From Methylococcaceae bacterium UBA659 (lineage in GTDB: Bacteria; Pseudomonadota; Gammaproteobacteria; Methylococcales; Methylomonadaceae): 24,848 nt of DNA. Both the position numbers and the translations under genes were made by a program. The stretch lies in NCBI GenBank assembly GCA_002299495.1, contig DBNZ01000186.1:1-24848 (forward strand), written 5' to 3'. This document shows positions 10,801-16,646 of this stretch, one piece after another. The notes under the pieces are model-generated. The model had not been told where the DNA came from and made no database searches. It saw nothing but the letters and a program-made list of their open reading frames with translations. Numbering within the stretch: position 1 is the first letter of the stretch; the number at the start of each line of letters is the position of its first letter.

Positions 10801-12529
10801 TCTGGTAACTTGGCTCAAACACGCCCCTGCCACCGCCGCCCACTTGCCAAGTCCGGGTAATTCCCCATTTTGGGGATGTCTCGGTATATTGGCCATGAAT
10901 TGCGCTATAACGCTGCTCCGGATGTGCATCGGCGATATCCACCACTGCGCCATATTGGGTAATCAACCTCGTCGTGTTGAGGTAGCCCTCTTCGTAAGTG
11001 ATGGTGCCACCTGATATGTCAATCTTGGCCCCCGCATTGATGATCACATCACCGCTAGCTATAAAATTGACCGAACCGCCCTTGCCCAGACGTTCCTCAA
11101 CGCCGCGTTCAACGCGGGCCAAAGCGCCGCTAATGTCGACTATCGGGGTTTCCTTGCGGATATCCACTTTAATGGTTTGTCCCTGTAAAATACCGCCTTT
11201 TTGCCGGGGTGAGTCACGCAGTTCAAAACTTTGCACGGACATATCTACGACATTCCGCTCCACCGGAGCGGTAATGTTTTTGCTACCAGAGACATCGATC
11301 GATGCGCCTTCCTCAAGAAGAATCCGTCCGGTGCGGCTTTGCTCGGGCGACAAAAGGTTGCCCGTGGCCGTTATAGCCACTTGACCGGAAGGCGACTTGA
11401 TGGCCGCACCCGATTGCAAATGCACGGTATGGGCGGACACCTCTAAATGAGGCAAGGGTTGCTCTTGCTCATCGATGGCGATGCCGCCTTCGGCGTCAGC
11501 CACGATTTCGGTGACGCTGTTGGGTCCAAAGACCACTTCGGACTCTTTCCCTAGGCCATCTTGCAAATCTCTGATCCGGGTTGTCCTGGTGGCGGCTAAG
11601 GTATCGCCGTCAAGTATCTCGCCTTCCCGCGCCAACAAGCGGATGGAGCCATTGACATTGACCGACGTGCTGGCATTGACCCGACCTTCTTGGTTGACGG
11701 CGAAACCGGCCAAGGTGACGTTACCCTGGCGGGCTAAAATTTTGCCGATGTTTGACACCCGGCCACCGGTATCCACTTCCACTAACAGACCGGCAAAGGG
11801 GCTGTTCGGGTCGGCAGGCTGCAAATAAACTCTGTCCTTGCTGGCCACCAAGATAATTTGCCCAAACTTATCCGCTTCCAGGTCACCGGCATTGTTGATA
11901 TTGGGTGCCACCATGATCAGCCGCCCATTTTCATCCACCTTGATGTTTGCGCCGGCCTCCACTTGAATGGCGGTATCGGCCTTAGGCCTTCCCGAAAATG
12001 CGGCTCTTTGGTTGTTGTTGTTGTATTCGGTGACGATGCTGCCATTCATGATGACTTCGTCGGAGACATTAAGCGCGGTCGCCACTAACGTGTTGACATT
12101 GACCACCGAGTCCTTGCCGAACAAAAAGCCGTTTTGGTTGTAAAGGTAAACTTGGCCGTTTGCGGTGATCTTACCTAGGATTTGGCTAGGGTCATTTTGA
12201 CCAATCCGGTTCATGGCAATCGAAGAAGAGCTAAGCTGCTGAAAATTTACGGTGTTTTTTTCGCCCACATCGAAGCTTTTCCAATTCAGTACCGCCCGGT
12301 CCGATTGCTGGTCGATATGCAGCGCATCACCGACTATCCTATTCGTAGCACTACCGCCCGTAACCCAGTTTTCGGCCGGCACCGGCAACGCCCCTTCAGC
12401 ATTTGCGGTTGACAGCGTGCCTAAAAAAACCCCCCCCGCCAAGACCATCCGCAGGCAAGCCAGCAGTGGCTTCAATTTAAAAATTTCCGGAGGGTTTAAG
12501 GATGGGTCTAGTTTGTAATTGCTTGTCAT
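1856..12529 (-). CDS. TpsA exoprotein, filamentous haemagglutinin family (TPS + DUF3739-like)
   Basis: This is a 3557-residue secreted exoprotein of the two-partner secretion pathway. The N-terminus has a polar stretch of about 20 residues, then a hydrophobic signal core ending STANA (cleavage near residue 45). It lacks a recognisable classical extended signal peptide (ESPR) consensus. Residues about 46-165 are the TPS domain recognised by the TpsB POTRA domains, with VNFQQ, AMNRIG and NQNGFLFG (counterpart of the NPNGI motif). The bulk is Gly/Ala/Ser/Asn-rich short-period repeats with IDVSG and GGDI-type motifs, as expected of a right-handed beta-helix. The last ~1100 residues resemble DUF3739 haemagglutinins. 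The only cysteine is in the signal peptide. Oddities are an EF-hand/dockerin-like insertion near 2309-2357 and a helical three-copy repeat near 3040-3282. The gene starts 51 bp after the tpsB stop, so the two are probably cotranscribed. The role (adhesion, biofilm) is inferred from the family. Confidence 0.95.
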   Translation of the reverse strand: MTSNYKLDPSLNPPEIFKLKPLLACLRMVLAGGVFLGTLSTANAEGALPVPAENWVTGGSATNRIVGDALHIDQQSDRAVLNWKSFDVGEKNTVNFQQLSSSSIAMNRIGQNDPSQILGKITANGQVYLYNQNGFLFGKDSVVNVNTLVATALNVSDEVIMNGSIVTEYNNNNQRAAFSGRPKADTAIQVEAGANIKVDENGRLIMVAPNINNAGDLEADKFGQIILVASKDRVYLQPADPNSPFAGLLVEVDTGGRVSNIGKILARQGNVTLAGFAVNQEGRVNASTSVNVNGSIRLLAREGEILDGDTLAATRTTRIRDLQDGLGKESEVVFGPNSVTEIVADAEGGIAIDEQEQPLPHLEVSAHTVHLQSGAAIKSPSGQVAITATGNLLSPEQSRTGRILLEEGASIDVSGSKNITAPVERNVVDMSVQSFELRDSPRQKGGILQGQTIKVDIRKETPIVDISGALARVERGVEERLGKGGSVNFIASGDVIINAGAKIDISGGTITYEEGYLNTTRLITQYGAVVDIADAHPEQRYSAIHGQYTETSPKWGITRTWQVGGGGRGVFEPSYQKGLDAGRLNIQTTKLAWDGGLTAGSVAGFYQRGTDGRPFGGSLLVDTKTFNVIQGAVDTAQAVLFTQETSPPPIGIDNEFPVLENGRPAALALSATKINGSDLQNITVKALGQATLSDNAVVELAPGGQFKVVAGGIHVAGGIYAPGGDVVLSSGFDDAATEVTQRFFNPSAELTLAATANLDVSGRWVNDFALGLSATPTEAIAINAGSVNLVSMGNLFTETGSAIAANGGAWFSQNERLTAGQAGAIAITTLGGAGVATTLHLNGEQSAYGLSDGGALILTSSKIVVGAADETDLTDNPLVLGLQNNTLDLASIDSFGNIQLRGNLNDVVLKAGSTWNPIQRNFLLKPDFRGVASDGSISPVSEVATLPEHLRQPVDIGLTATRNLRLETGSQILADKQAKISLTSVEGSIYVDGILTAPAGSIGLVIDETPNPYNPSQAIWLAGNSRLDVTGTTRLNPTDGLGRRTGNVLDGGEVTFTARRGYVVQEQGSQIDVSGTKAILDLPIEKPNSLNYVPTEVGSNAGKITVVAAEGIVLDGGLKGEAGLATTRAGRLDLALDRTIRNPPLEIIDVFPFSPLVLSVQQRFQNTLDANSQLGDNLDHLGLNGKGLISVEQITAGGFGDLRLATFSTNPNGALAATGTVDFLGQVNLNAATGINIDSPNIGWRDLGDGALAEVKLNTPFFRAGSSNIRETDQLPIAGEGVITVNSKWSELEGVSRWNGFKTVNLASEHDLRAVGVLQIDGEVDGRQNTDYRGQLVTAADLNLTASQIYPTTLSKFAFEVTNPEGKITIMSSGNRDASPLSAAGELSFKASEIAQNGVVRAPFGTVNLTASKSLVLGGGSLTSVSGAGQLIPFGTTFSRLDWLYAVESNNILVFDAPPEKKLVLSSPKIALEDQSVVDVSGGGDLLAYEFQPGIGGSFDYLAPSSPSYKGGFAIVPGLGSALAPYDHLQRGHYPAAGSQVYLTGTDTLAAGYYTVLPPRYALLPGAYLVTPVANSQDQRAVTRNEAGLPIIPGYQALAGPGTRDARWRGFLIENGSDIRKRSQYDELTANEFFTQRAISKETAVPLLPRDSGQISIQNAQTKLSLEGELIVAATGGRGARLDISANHLKVVKELSETQTSGVLEILADDLTGLQVDSLFLGGERSVNSAGNTEFNISSTEVTFAHDAHLKVTDLIAAATEKVTVQSRAKLEASGSVNTGDSQFEIVGDGALLRVSADDQVVFNRTSTPGQKGELSVEAGSTLRSSNSILLDATQSTGLLGDIQMQGGSLNLSANAINLGAVDGLPSTALNLSNEKLLSLAVDDLILNSRNSIHIYGNLGERTAAGHYEPLVFKRLVMDAAGLVGIGEANQSVNIQAETLELSNRLGVVIADNGAGRADLNLSARDFYQGTGTFGINGFAATNVSVDNGFIATSDATLNVDSNFNLAAGYLTTTDGSTLAINAQGHHIQLDSKADVALTGINYGGAMNIVADSIGLNARLELPSGGLGLQSLKGDILIGADARINLSGDAVLFADTYDYTPGGVFSALADQGKITLAAGSKLDLSTGGGTAAGGSMRFQAVKKEVELLGEITAKAGSVVFDVANFSNQSNFDDLARKLADAGISDSIYIRVRDAAIAQIDSDIKANAITLVADRSAISISGKLDVNNGVPADGHADGGTVSLYAGDGIVLKDGAEITARGSGEGAEGGKVLLSSTDADNDQVSFIDVQSGAVIDVGGEGSVVFRALRTDNDADGVDDGVAIMPIKGEIKGFGQFYAEGVKKYGNNDLGNDGQIDLADINKIRTDTDRYMTAGTVQGVGGLGDGIRLRPGIEINYDGNLALAEKWDLVDWRYANPAGGASIPGALSINATGHFTFQQSLTDGFRTGSLVPGTAVRDILQTDDSWSYQLAAGADLTSADKTAVGNEHKELTLNPQSLIRTGTGDIHISSSGDVVFKDQGAAVYVAGKSAEGERFGSFGDLYVAFVFYGEYPGAGGDLSIRAGGDIHGALDQSPSVNNWYVRQGRWEERIPTAWAIDFAKFEQNLGAFGGGNISVSAGGNINDLAVMMPTTGKQVGELSDPLNPFSEFRTNEVDIQDAGQLQVSAGGNIAGGVYFLGGNLGNINASGKITGSSNPLLFSDTVQGLVEGPQFLMGDSRLLVNANQGIKLSAVTDPMILHNLNVNFFSYSEDSRLDVKSLSGDVTLNSDASIILSTFQATTGQASLSKIYPASLNATAFGGDVLIGGEDTDIILYPSKRGGLNIFARDAIAAGVEGIKRLGMSDFDPALLPGYQQPFSATALQSDANNIVALLNPFSTSSAVHALVPMHKDNLIPVRMVSQNGDIDSLIINLPKRAIVQSGRDFTNVSLEIQHANESGDYSIISAGRDIIYPTLRNADFGTLVANTNRIEIGGSGNVLVKSDRNIDLGTSIGLSSVGNTFNPNLPSAGSNVTVLVGLNGREPDFLGLRSLDPNVLRYAENYYEFQILVTDFMRQRTGNPSLAVKTALAEFYTLNPNEYVSLQPALDVIRSEKYYDLLKRMENVIVNFVRDRQGEDLTRAQALEVFKGLDSNQYLSIQPRLNTLANRMLFSIQNTTGSSIAVDQDSTARSRAVSSLNERLAKSVDYAIGDGTGFAPLKVGNESGFAAINALYPVDRVYNLVGRNPETIGPILAEPEAFDQVGQDLTTFVENWKTVDPSINNENVVAEFIKLTATDYLAIKDEIAQSQQDIKPTYFADKPINPTYLGHEWNGDLNLFFSKLQTLRGGSINMLVPGGDINAGLAVVANDLQKSSADLGIVVQGEGGINAFLNNDFIVNQSRVFALSGGDIMIWSSVGDIDAGRGAKSAIAAPPPIISFDQSGNLVITFPPITSGSGIRTAAPIGEDTLPGDVALFAPGGIVNAGEAGIGGNNVTIAATAVLGANNIQVGGVATGVPAASSVSLAAGLTGVSNLTAGVVQAAESLTDMTRDKEEAASERGMKLGTLSVELMGFGYAGASAGDKEKN
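2684..3412 (-). other. Three-copy alpha-helical repeat inside TpsA (residues ~3040-3282)
   Basis: Three segments of the translated TpsA align by eye. Their cores are ALAEFYTLNPNEYVSLQPAL (F3065, Y3073), ALEVFKGLDSNQYLSIQPRL (F3120, Y3128) and VVAEFIKLTATDYLAIKDEI (F3262, Y3270). Each is preceded 18-20 residues upstream by another Phe in an apparent amphipathic helix (DFMRQRTG, NFVRDRQG, TFVENWKT). The shared pattern is F-x2-L-x4-Y-[VL]-[SA]-[LI]. Helical character is unlike the surrounding beta-helix sequence. Confidence 0.6.
5459..5605 (-). other. Calcium-binding-like motifs inside TpsA (residues 2309-2357)
   Basis: Two acidic motifs sit close together in the translated TpsA. DNDADGVDD at residues 2309-2317 resembles thrombospondin type 3 calcium repeats. 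DLGNDGQIDLAD at 2346-2357 fits a 12-residue EF-hand or dockerin loop, with Asp at positions 1, 5, 9 and 12, Gly at 6 and Ile at 8. Position 3 is Gly, which is unusual. Metal binding is inferred from the pattern only. Confidence 0.5.
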
Positions 12530-12580
12530 GGTTGCCTACTTAACAAAACTTTTTTAAACGGATGAAGGTTGATCGCGGCT

Positions 12581-14191
12581 TTAAAATTCGGTTGCGACAA
12601 TGAAATGGAATTTTGGATCGCCGGATTTCACGGCACCCAAACTAATCAAGGGGAAGCCTAAGTCCAGGACACCCTGGAAATATTCCCATAATTGAAACCT
12701 CAGGCCTAAACCCGCGCTGGCCAAATCGTAAGTTTCCGGGTTGCCAGGTAAAACCCGTCGGTTCCAACCATAGCCACCGTCGACGAAAGCCACCGCCTGT
12801 AATTTGTTGACGTATTCAACATTTACCGGCACCAGTCGCGGCGATCTCAGTTCCAAGGTGCCGGTAAAGGCGCTGTCCGAAAGGGCTTGGGTTTCAAAAT
12901 AACCCCTGACCGATTGCATCCCGCCCAAAGAAAATTGCTCGTTATTGATTAAGGGTGTATCGGCAGCCTGCGCGGTCAATCGGCTCGCAAATTGGAAATC
13001 TTCTGGCAAATCCTGTTCAAAATTAAGCCCGGAGGTTAAGAAAAAATAATTTGGCCTGGCATCGGCCCGTTTATTTTCAAACTCACCGGGTTCGTTACCT
13101 AGCCCGCGCACGGCAAAATTGGCACCTAAGTTAAACGATGTCAGGGATTCCTTGCCTCTGAGCGAGGAATTGTATTGCATCGAAAAAGGAATATATTCGA
13201 TCGGGGTACTGATGGCAGGGTTTCCCACCAAATTGAGATCTTCGGTAAAATTTTTATAATCGATACCGGCTGTCATGCTGTGGAAATAACGCTCTAAGCT
13301 AGGTAATGGCTTAATCAGCCGCAGCCCATAAATTTCGCCTCTGCCAATGATGTTTATTGCCCCTGCGCGGGCAATCGCCGCATCGGATGAGGACCTCACT
13401 CCATAAAAGGCCAGCTTGGCATCCGTTGAAGGAATGGGCATTGCATAAGTAACCGCCCAAACATCCACTTCCGCGCTGTTTTCAGGTGACACTTGATACA
13501 TTAACGAAGCACTATGCAGTTTTTGCCATAAGTTGTCATAGCGCAAGGTTGAAATCAAACGCAACCGGCTAGTGTCTTTGACATTACGGCCGTTTAGCTC
13601 CAAACGGCCATGCAAAGGCAGTTTATCCTTTACTTTCAAGTCGACTTCCACCGTGCCGGGCGTTTCGCCGGCCCGCATGATGGGCGTGACGATCCGGTCG
13701 GCACTCTGACCACTCAAATCCGCTAATTGTTGCTGCATCACCGGTAAATTGGGCACATTGCCCTCGGCCAACTCAGGTAAGCCCGCCTTGATGTTACCCA
13801 AAGAAAAATAACGTGAGCCTTTTACCCTTAACCTGGAAATTCTCCCTTCCACGACCTGCAAATAAACCACCCCTTGCTCGACATGCTGCTCCGGAATATC
13901 CACGGCGACGGTTTGATAGCCTTTTTTCCGGTAAACCTCTTCCAAGGCATTACGGGCATTTTCCACGGCCTCAATAGATTTGCCCGGCCCTAGAAACGGA
14001 TAAATCGTACGTTCAAGCAATGTCCGCTCCAATAGGGTATTGCCTTTGACGCGCAACTCCAGCAAATCGAATTTTGCTTCCGCTTGCCGCTCTTGCTCTG
14101 CGGCAAACAATGAACCGGGGAACAAGATAAAAAAAACGCCTAAAGCCAACAAGATAAGAGTGTTGTTTTGCTTAATTTCAGGTATCGGCAT
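12581..14191 (-). CDS. TpsB outer-membrane transporter, ShlB/FhaC/HecB family
   Basis: This 536-residue protein, a normal length for the family, is the outer-membrane pore that exports the TpsA encoded next. A signal peptide ends near residue 30 (LFAA). Residues about 42-190 hold two POTRA domains, beginning FDLLELRVKGNTLL and including EEVYRKKGYQTVAVDIPEQ. The remainder is a 16-strand-type beta-barrel ending in Phe (IVATEF), the usual C-terminal signature for Bam-mediated insertion. The loop-6 motif, VRGY, is present near residues 425-430 in GGMQSVRGYFET. The ATG at 14191 was chosen because the signal peptide follows at once; the ribosome binding site is weak. A TATACT hexamer on the minus strand (14293-14298) is a possible -10 box, with no good -35. 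The gene is first in the tpsB-tpsA-ExbB-fusion order. Confidence 0.95.
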   Translation of the reverse strand: MPIPEIKQNNTLILLALGVFFILFPGSLFAAEQERQAEAKFDLLELRVKGNTLLERTLLERTIYPFLGPGKSIEAVENARNALEEVYRKKGYQTVAVDIPEQHVEQGVVYLQVVEGRISRLRVKGSRYFSLGNIKAGLPELAEGNVPNLPVMQQQLADLSGQSADRIVTPIMRAGETPGTVEVDLKVKDKLPLHGRLELNGRNVKDTSRLRLISTLRYDNLWQKLHSASLMYQVSPENSAEVDVWAVTYAMPIPSTDAKLAFYGVRSSSDAAIARAGAINIIGRGEIYGLRLIKPLPSLERYFHSMTAGIDYKNFTEDLNLVGNPAISTPIEYIPFSMQYNSSLRGKESLTSFNLGANFAVRGLGNEPGEFENKRADARPNYFFLTSGLNFEQDLPEDFQFASRLTAQAADTPLINNEQFSLGGMQSVRGYFETQALSDSAFTGTLELRSPRLVPVNVEYVNKLQAVAFVDGGYGWNRRVLPGNPETYDLASAGLGLRFQLWEYFQGVLDLGFPLISLGAVKSGDPKFHFIVATEF

Positions 14192-14376
14192 GCTATCTAT
14201 TTAAGGTACGTTTATGTCCATTGCCATCGCTTCATCGACAGGGGTTGTAACCGTCGCCGGTTTAAAAAAGCGGATGGGCATGGTGGCAGGCGAGTATATT
14301 CAGCCAATATTTCTTTATTAATGACGCAATCAACGCGGTATCGCAAGAATTATGGGCAAAAAATACGTTTATCTGC

Positions 14377-14416
14377 AAAAAAAAACCGGGCCAACCGCCC
14401 TGAGACGATTGGCCCG
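14377..14416 (-). terminator. Intrinsic terminator of the PstS-like gene
   Basis: On the minus strand an 8-bp perfect stem, CGGGCCAA paired with TTGGCCCG (14409-14416 and 14387-14394), is followed within one base by nine T residues (14377-14385). It lies about 45 bp beyond the stop of the PstS-like gene and separates it from tpsB. A second small palindrome, CCGCTAG/CTAGCGG at 14434-14448, lies just upstream of it. The rest of the 14192-14458 spacer holds no convincing gene. Confidence 0.9.
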
Positions 14417-14458
14417 ATTACCGAACAGCTAAACCGCTAGGCTAGCGGCCAACCCAAC

Positions 14459-16057
14459 TTAGAGTTGTAAACCGCTGGCGGGGGTTCTTGGGTTGTAGAT
14501 AGCAGGGATACGGCAACTGCTAGGCGCCTCAGTAATAGTAGCATGGCTTAATGGGTTAACCGGTCTGGCAGGGTCAATCCGGCCATTTGTTCGCGGGTCA
14601 AATGAAGATGGAACGGCCATGTAGCCAGATTGTCCCCAAGTGTGCCTGGCCGCTGGATTTGTTGCGCCCATTACCACAGGGTTTCCCGCTTGCTTGATGA
14701 CTTCTTGGACAATAGCCAATTCGCTGGTGTCGAATACATGACTTTTGTTCCATTGGAAGCTCAGCTCAACCCAGTCCCGGTATTCGCCGGATACCACGTT
14801 GGCTAAGGTAGGCGATACACCGTCGATCTTAATGTAACGATAGCTTCTGCTATTGGTGTTGTTGTGTTCGGTGCTTTGTACGCCTATGGCCCAACGGACA
14901 CCGTAGACATTGTTGAACGCCGCTTCGGACTCGACGTTAAGGTCTAATTCGTGAAGACAGCCGCCCAATTGGCCTGATGTGGACAGTTGGTGTACTTGGG
15001 TCTGGTTAACCGCTTCAGGTAGTACGCCAGTAGCTAGCTTTGGTTCAGTGCCAGTAACGCTGCAAGGATAGTTTAAAAACTTTACGTTGAACTGTGCGCC
15101 GGTGCCTGAGCCGTTGACACGGCGGCAGATATGAATCCTATCTGGATTGGTGCCGCCGGTTGGCCGGTTAGCGGCAACAGTGGTGTTATCAAACAAGTTA
15201 TCAGAACCGCCTATCCGCAGTTGTCTCCAAGAAGTCAACTGACCGGTAAAAATGCTGCTGATCTGATGTGAAGACAAAGACGGCATGCATCGCTCTGTTT
15301 CCGCATTGGCCGCATAATCAGTGTGCCTAGGGTGACAGCTGCTTCTGGCTGGGAACTGGGCTTCTTGCAAGGCGTTGCGCAATTTAGTGGTGACAGGAAC
15401 GCCAAACACCAAAGTGGCGGCGGGGCGGACTTCCAGCCTGTTCAAATCATCGGGTTGCACTGGAGCGAATCCAGCCGGGGTGTTGGCGCCAAAATAAAGA
15501 CCCGGGTCGGTGTCCGATACACCGAAATCAGGGCTTACATTTCTCGACAAGTTGGTGTCGCCTTCGGTATAAGGGCAGTCTATGTTGGTTAAACCATCAG
15601 CAATATAAGGTGCGACGCAACCATTGGCGACTGGCTGGTCAACTCGTATGAAATTCACGGGGGCATCGGCGATAATCGGGTTCACACCCATGGCGGACCC
15701 GCCCAATGTACGCTGGTAAAGCAGCAGATTTCTTTTGCCTGCGGCCAAACCCTGCAAAGCAGGGTTTCTAGGGTTCATTACGCAATAGTAAGCGTTTTGG
15801 TTTTGACGGTTACCGGTGTTGCTATATCTGTAAATTGGCTGGCTAGCATCGCACATTCTGTTGGCGGCCGGTACTCTAGTATTGGTCAACAACTGCTGGA
15901 TGAAACCCCGTGGGGCAGATGCGCCTGACAAATAAATTTCATAAGTGTCGGCAGGGTTCACAATTGGGAAGCCATTAGGACCCAAGGTGATTGTCGCCTG
16001 GGCTACCCCAGCCAACAAAGTGGCGGCAGCGGCGGCGCCTAAGATTAAGTTTTTCAT
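14459..16057 (-). CDS. Secreted PstS-like (type 2 periplasmic-binding fold) protein, cysteine-rich
   Basis: This 532-residue protein opens with a clean signal peptide (MKNLILGAAAAATLLAGVAQA). The ATG at 16057 was preferred to an in-frame ATG at 16090 because the signal peptide begins there and an AGAG-type site precedes it. Three segments match PstS-type phosphate-binding proteins: YLSGASAPRGFIQQLL near the mature N-terminus, SSHQISSIFTGQLTSW (about residues 260-275; compare the PstS pattern ending F.G.I..W) and CRRVNGSGTG (about 310-319; compare the SGT phosphate-loop region). It is much longer than PstS (about 330 residues) and has ten cysteines after the signal peptide, which suggests extracytoplasmic disulfides. 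No ABC transporter genes are adjacent. A ligand cannot be named; scavenging or a structural surface role are both possible. It has its own promoter candidate and terminator. Confidence 0.75.
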   Translation of the reverse strand: MKNLILGAAAAATLLAGVAQATITLGPNGFPIVNPADTYEIYLSGASAPRGFIQQLLTNTRVPAANRMCDASQPIYRYSNTGNRQNQNAYYCVMNPRNPALQGLAAGKRNLLLYQRTLGGSAMGVNPIIADAPVNFIRVDQPVANGCVAPYIADGLTNIDCPYTEGDTNLSRNVSPDFGVSDTDPGLYFGANTPAGFAPVQPDDLNRLEVRPAATLVFGVPVTTKLRNALQEAQFPARSSCHPRHTDYAANAETERCMPSLSSHQISSIFTGQLTSWRQLRIGGSDNLFDNTTVAANRPTGGTNPDRIHICRRVNGSGTGAQFNVKFLNYPCSVTGTEPKLATGVLPEAVNQTQVHQLSTSGQLGGCLHELDLNVESEAAFNNVYGVRWAIGVQSTEHNNTNSRSYRYIKIDGVSPTLANVVSGEYRDWVELSFQWNKSHVFDTSELAIVQEVIKQAGNPVVMGATNPAARHTWGQSGYMAVPSSFDPRTNGRIDPARPVNPLSHATITEAPSSCRIPAIYNPRTPASGLQL

Positions 16058-16140
16058 GAGTTTTCTCTTGGTTTGATTAAAAAACAACATACAAAAAATA
16101 CAATAAAGCCTGCAAAAAACAGGTAGTGAGAATGACTTAT

Positions 16141-16186
16141 GTAGCCCCCCTATGGAAAGTTTCCGTGCTAGGCTTAATGGCGCTAC
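16141..16186 (-). other. Nested inverted repeat in the predicted leader of the PstS-like gene
   Basis: Plus-strand arms are GTAGC (16141-16145) with GCTAC (16182-16186), CC (16147-16148) with GG (16179-16180), CCTA (16149-16152) with TAGG (16169-16172), and an inner palindrome GGAAAGTTTCC (16154-16164). On the minus strand this folds into one long hairpin about 85 nt upstream of the start codon and downstream of the predicted promoter. It matches no riboswitch consensus that I can recall. Confidence 0.5.
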
Positions 16187-16209
16187 GCAAGCTTAAAAAT
16201 ATTTTACCC

Positions 16210-16237
16210 TTTATAAAATCTACAAGCGCAACCGCAA
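16210..16237 (-). promoter_or_regulatory. Candidate sigma-70 promoter for the PstS-like gene
   Basis: On the minus strand TTGCGG (plus 16232-16237) and TATAAA (plus 16210-16215) are separated by 16 bp. Transcription would begin near 16203 and give a leader of about 145 nt that includes the nested hairpin at 16141-16186. The -35 box matches consensus at four of six positions and the -10 at five of six. Confidence 0.45.
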
Positions 16238-16264
16238 CTTTGCAAGGTTAGCGAAGCACACTTG
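16223..16264. repeat. Bulged inverted repeat overlapping the promoter candidate
   Basis: One contiguous arm CAAGCGCAACCGCA (16223-16236) can pair with the broken partner TGC (16241-16243), GGTT (16246-16249), GCG (16251-16253) and CTTG (16261-16264). It overlaps the -35 region of the leftward promoter candidate, so it could be an operator rather than an RNA structure. Confidence 0.35.
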
Positions 16265-16288
16265 ATCTCCTTGTTTTCAGCACAATTG

Positions 16289-16356
16289 AGGGCGATTTGA
16301 CTATCGCCCTTACATTAGCCCTAACTTATCGCTATTTTTTCATAGTTATCGGGGCT
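16289..16356. repeat. Two consecutive hairpins in the divergent intergenic region
   Basis: The first is a perfect 8-bp stem, AGGGCGAT (16289-16296) with ATCGCCCT (16303-16310), around a 6-nt loop. The second pairs AGCCC plus TAACT (16317-16326) with AGTTA (16344-16348) and GGGCT (16352-16356). Neither is followed by a T-run long enough for a convincing terminator. Function is unknown. Confidence 0.4.
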
Positions 16357-16478
16357 GAATAATGACAGATTGATTAAATTTTTGTGTAATGTAATACAAA
16401 CGTGCAACATTTTATCGATACAGCCTAGAATGGCCTTAAAATTTCTGTAATATTTATCGCTTAAAGTTTTCACCTAAT

Positions 16479-16484
16479 TATAAT
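16479..16484 (+). promoter_or_regulatory. Candidate -10 box for the RHH regulator gene
   Basis: A perfect TATAAT lies 163 bp before the TTG start, within AT-rich sequence; the -35 region is poor. An alternative promoter is TTGATT (16370-16375) with TAATAC (16392-16397), 16 bp apart. Either gives a long leader that contains the structure at 16525-16569. Confidence 0.35.
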
Positions 16485-16524
16485 CTTAGCCCATTTCTAG
16501 TGGCTTACGATTGCATTCTAATTA

Positions 16525-16569
16525 AGCCTGAACCAAACGGACAGTTTTGCCCCCGTTTAGGCTGACTGT
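16525..16569 (+). promoter_or_regulatory. Mutually exclusive hairpins upstream of the RHH gene
   Basis: Hairpin A pairs AGCCT (16525-16529) with AGGCT (16559-16563) and AAACGG (16535-16540) with CCGTTT (16553-16558), leaving a 5-nt bulge. Hairpin B pairs ACAGT (16541-16545) with ACTGT (16565-16569) and GCC (16549-16551) with GGC (16560-16562). Both use bases 16560-16562, so they cannot coexist in full. The layout resembles an attenuator or translational switch, but B could also be an operator palindrome. Confidence 0.4.
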
Positions 16570-16633
16570 GCCCCTTAAAGCAATCGGGCATAGCCACTCA
16601 TCACTTCTAGCTATGACCGGTACAGGTATTGAT

Positions 16634-16638
16634 AAGGA
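16634..16638 (+). promoter_or_regulatory. Ribosome binding site that fixes a TTG start
   Basis: AAGGA is followed after 8 nt by TTG at 16647. There is no ATG in frame until 16665, which has no comparable site ahead of it. An earlier in-frame TTG at 16629 lies before this AAGGA and so is unlikely to be the start. Confidence 0.65.
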
Positions 16639-16646
16639 ACGAGACA

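Noticed and set aside
14012..14041. Tandem LLERT-LLERT in TpsB POTRA as a recent duplication
   Set aside because: The two DNA copies use different codons throughout, so this is chance or ancient similarity, not a recent repeat.
14168..14440. 90-codon plus-strand frame between tpsB and the PstS-like gene
   Set aside because: It runs through the intrinsic terminator of the PstS-like gene and overlaps the tpsB start; its Arg/His/Tyr-rich composition is not protein-like.
16058..16090. Upstream ATG at 16090 for the PstS-like gene
   Set aside because: It puts eleven residues before a perfect signal peptide and has no ribosome binding site.
16058..16646. CRISPR-like array or small gene in the long intergenic region
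   Set aside because: The inverted repeats differ from one another and no regularly spaced direct repeat or credible small frame with a ribosome binding site was found.
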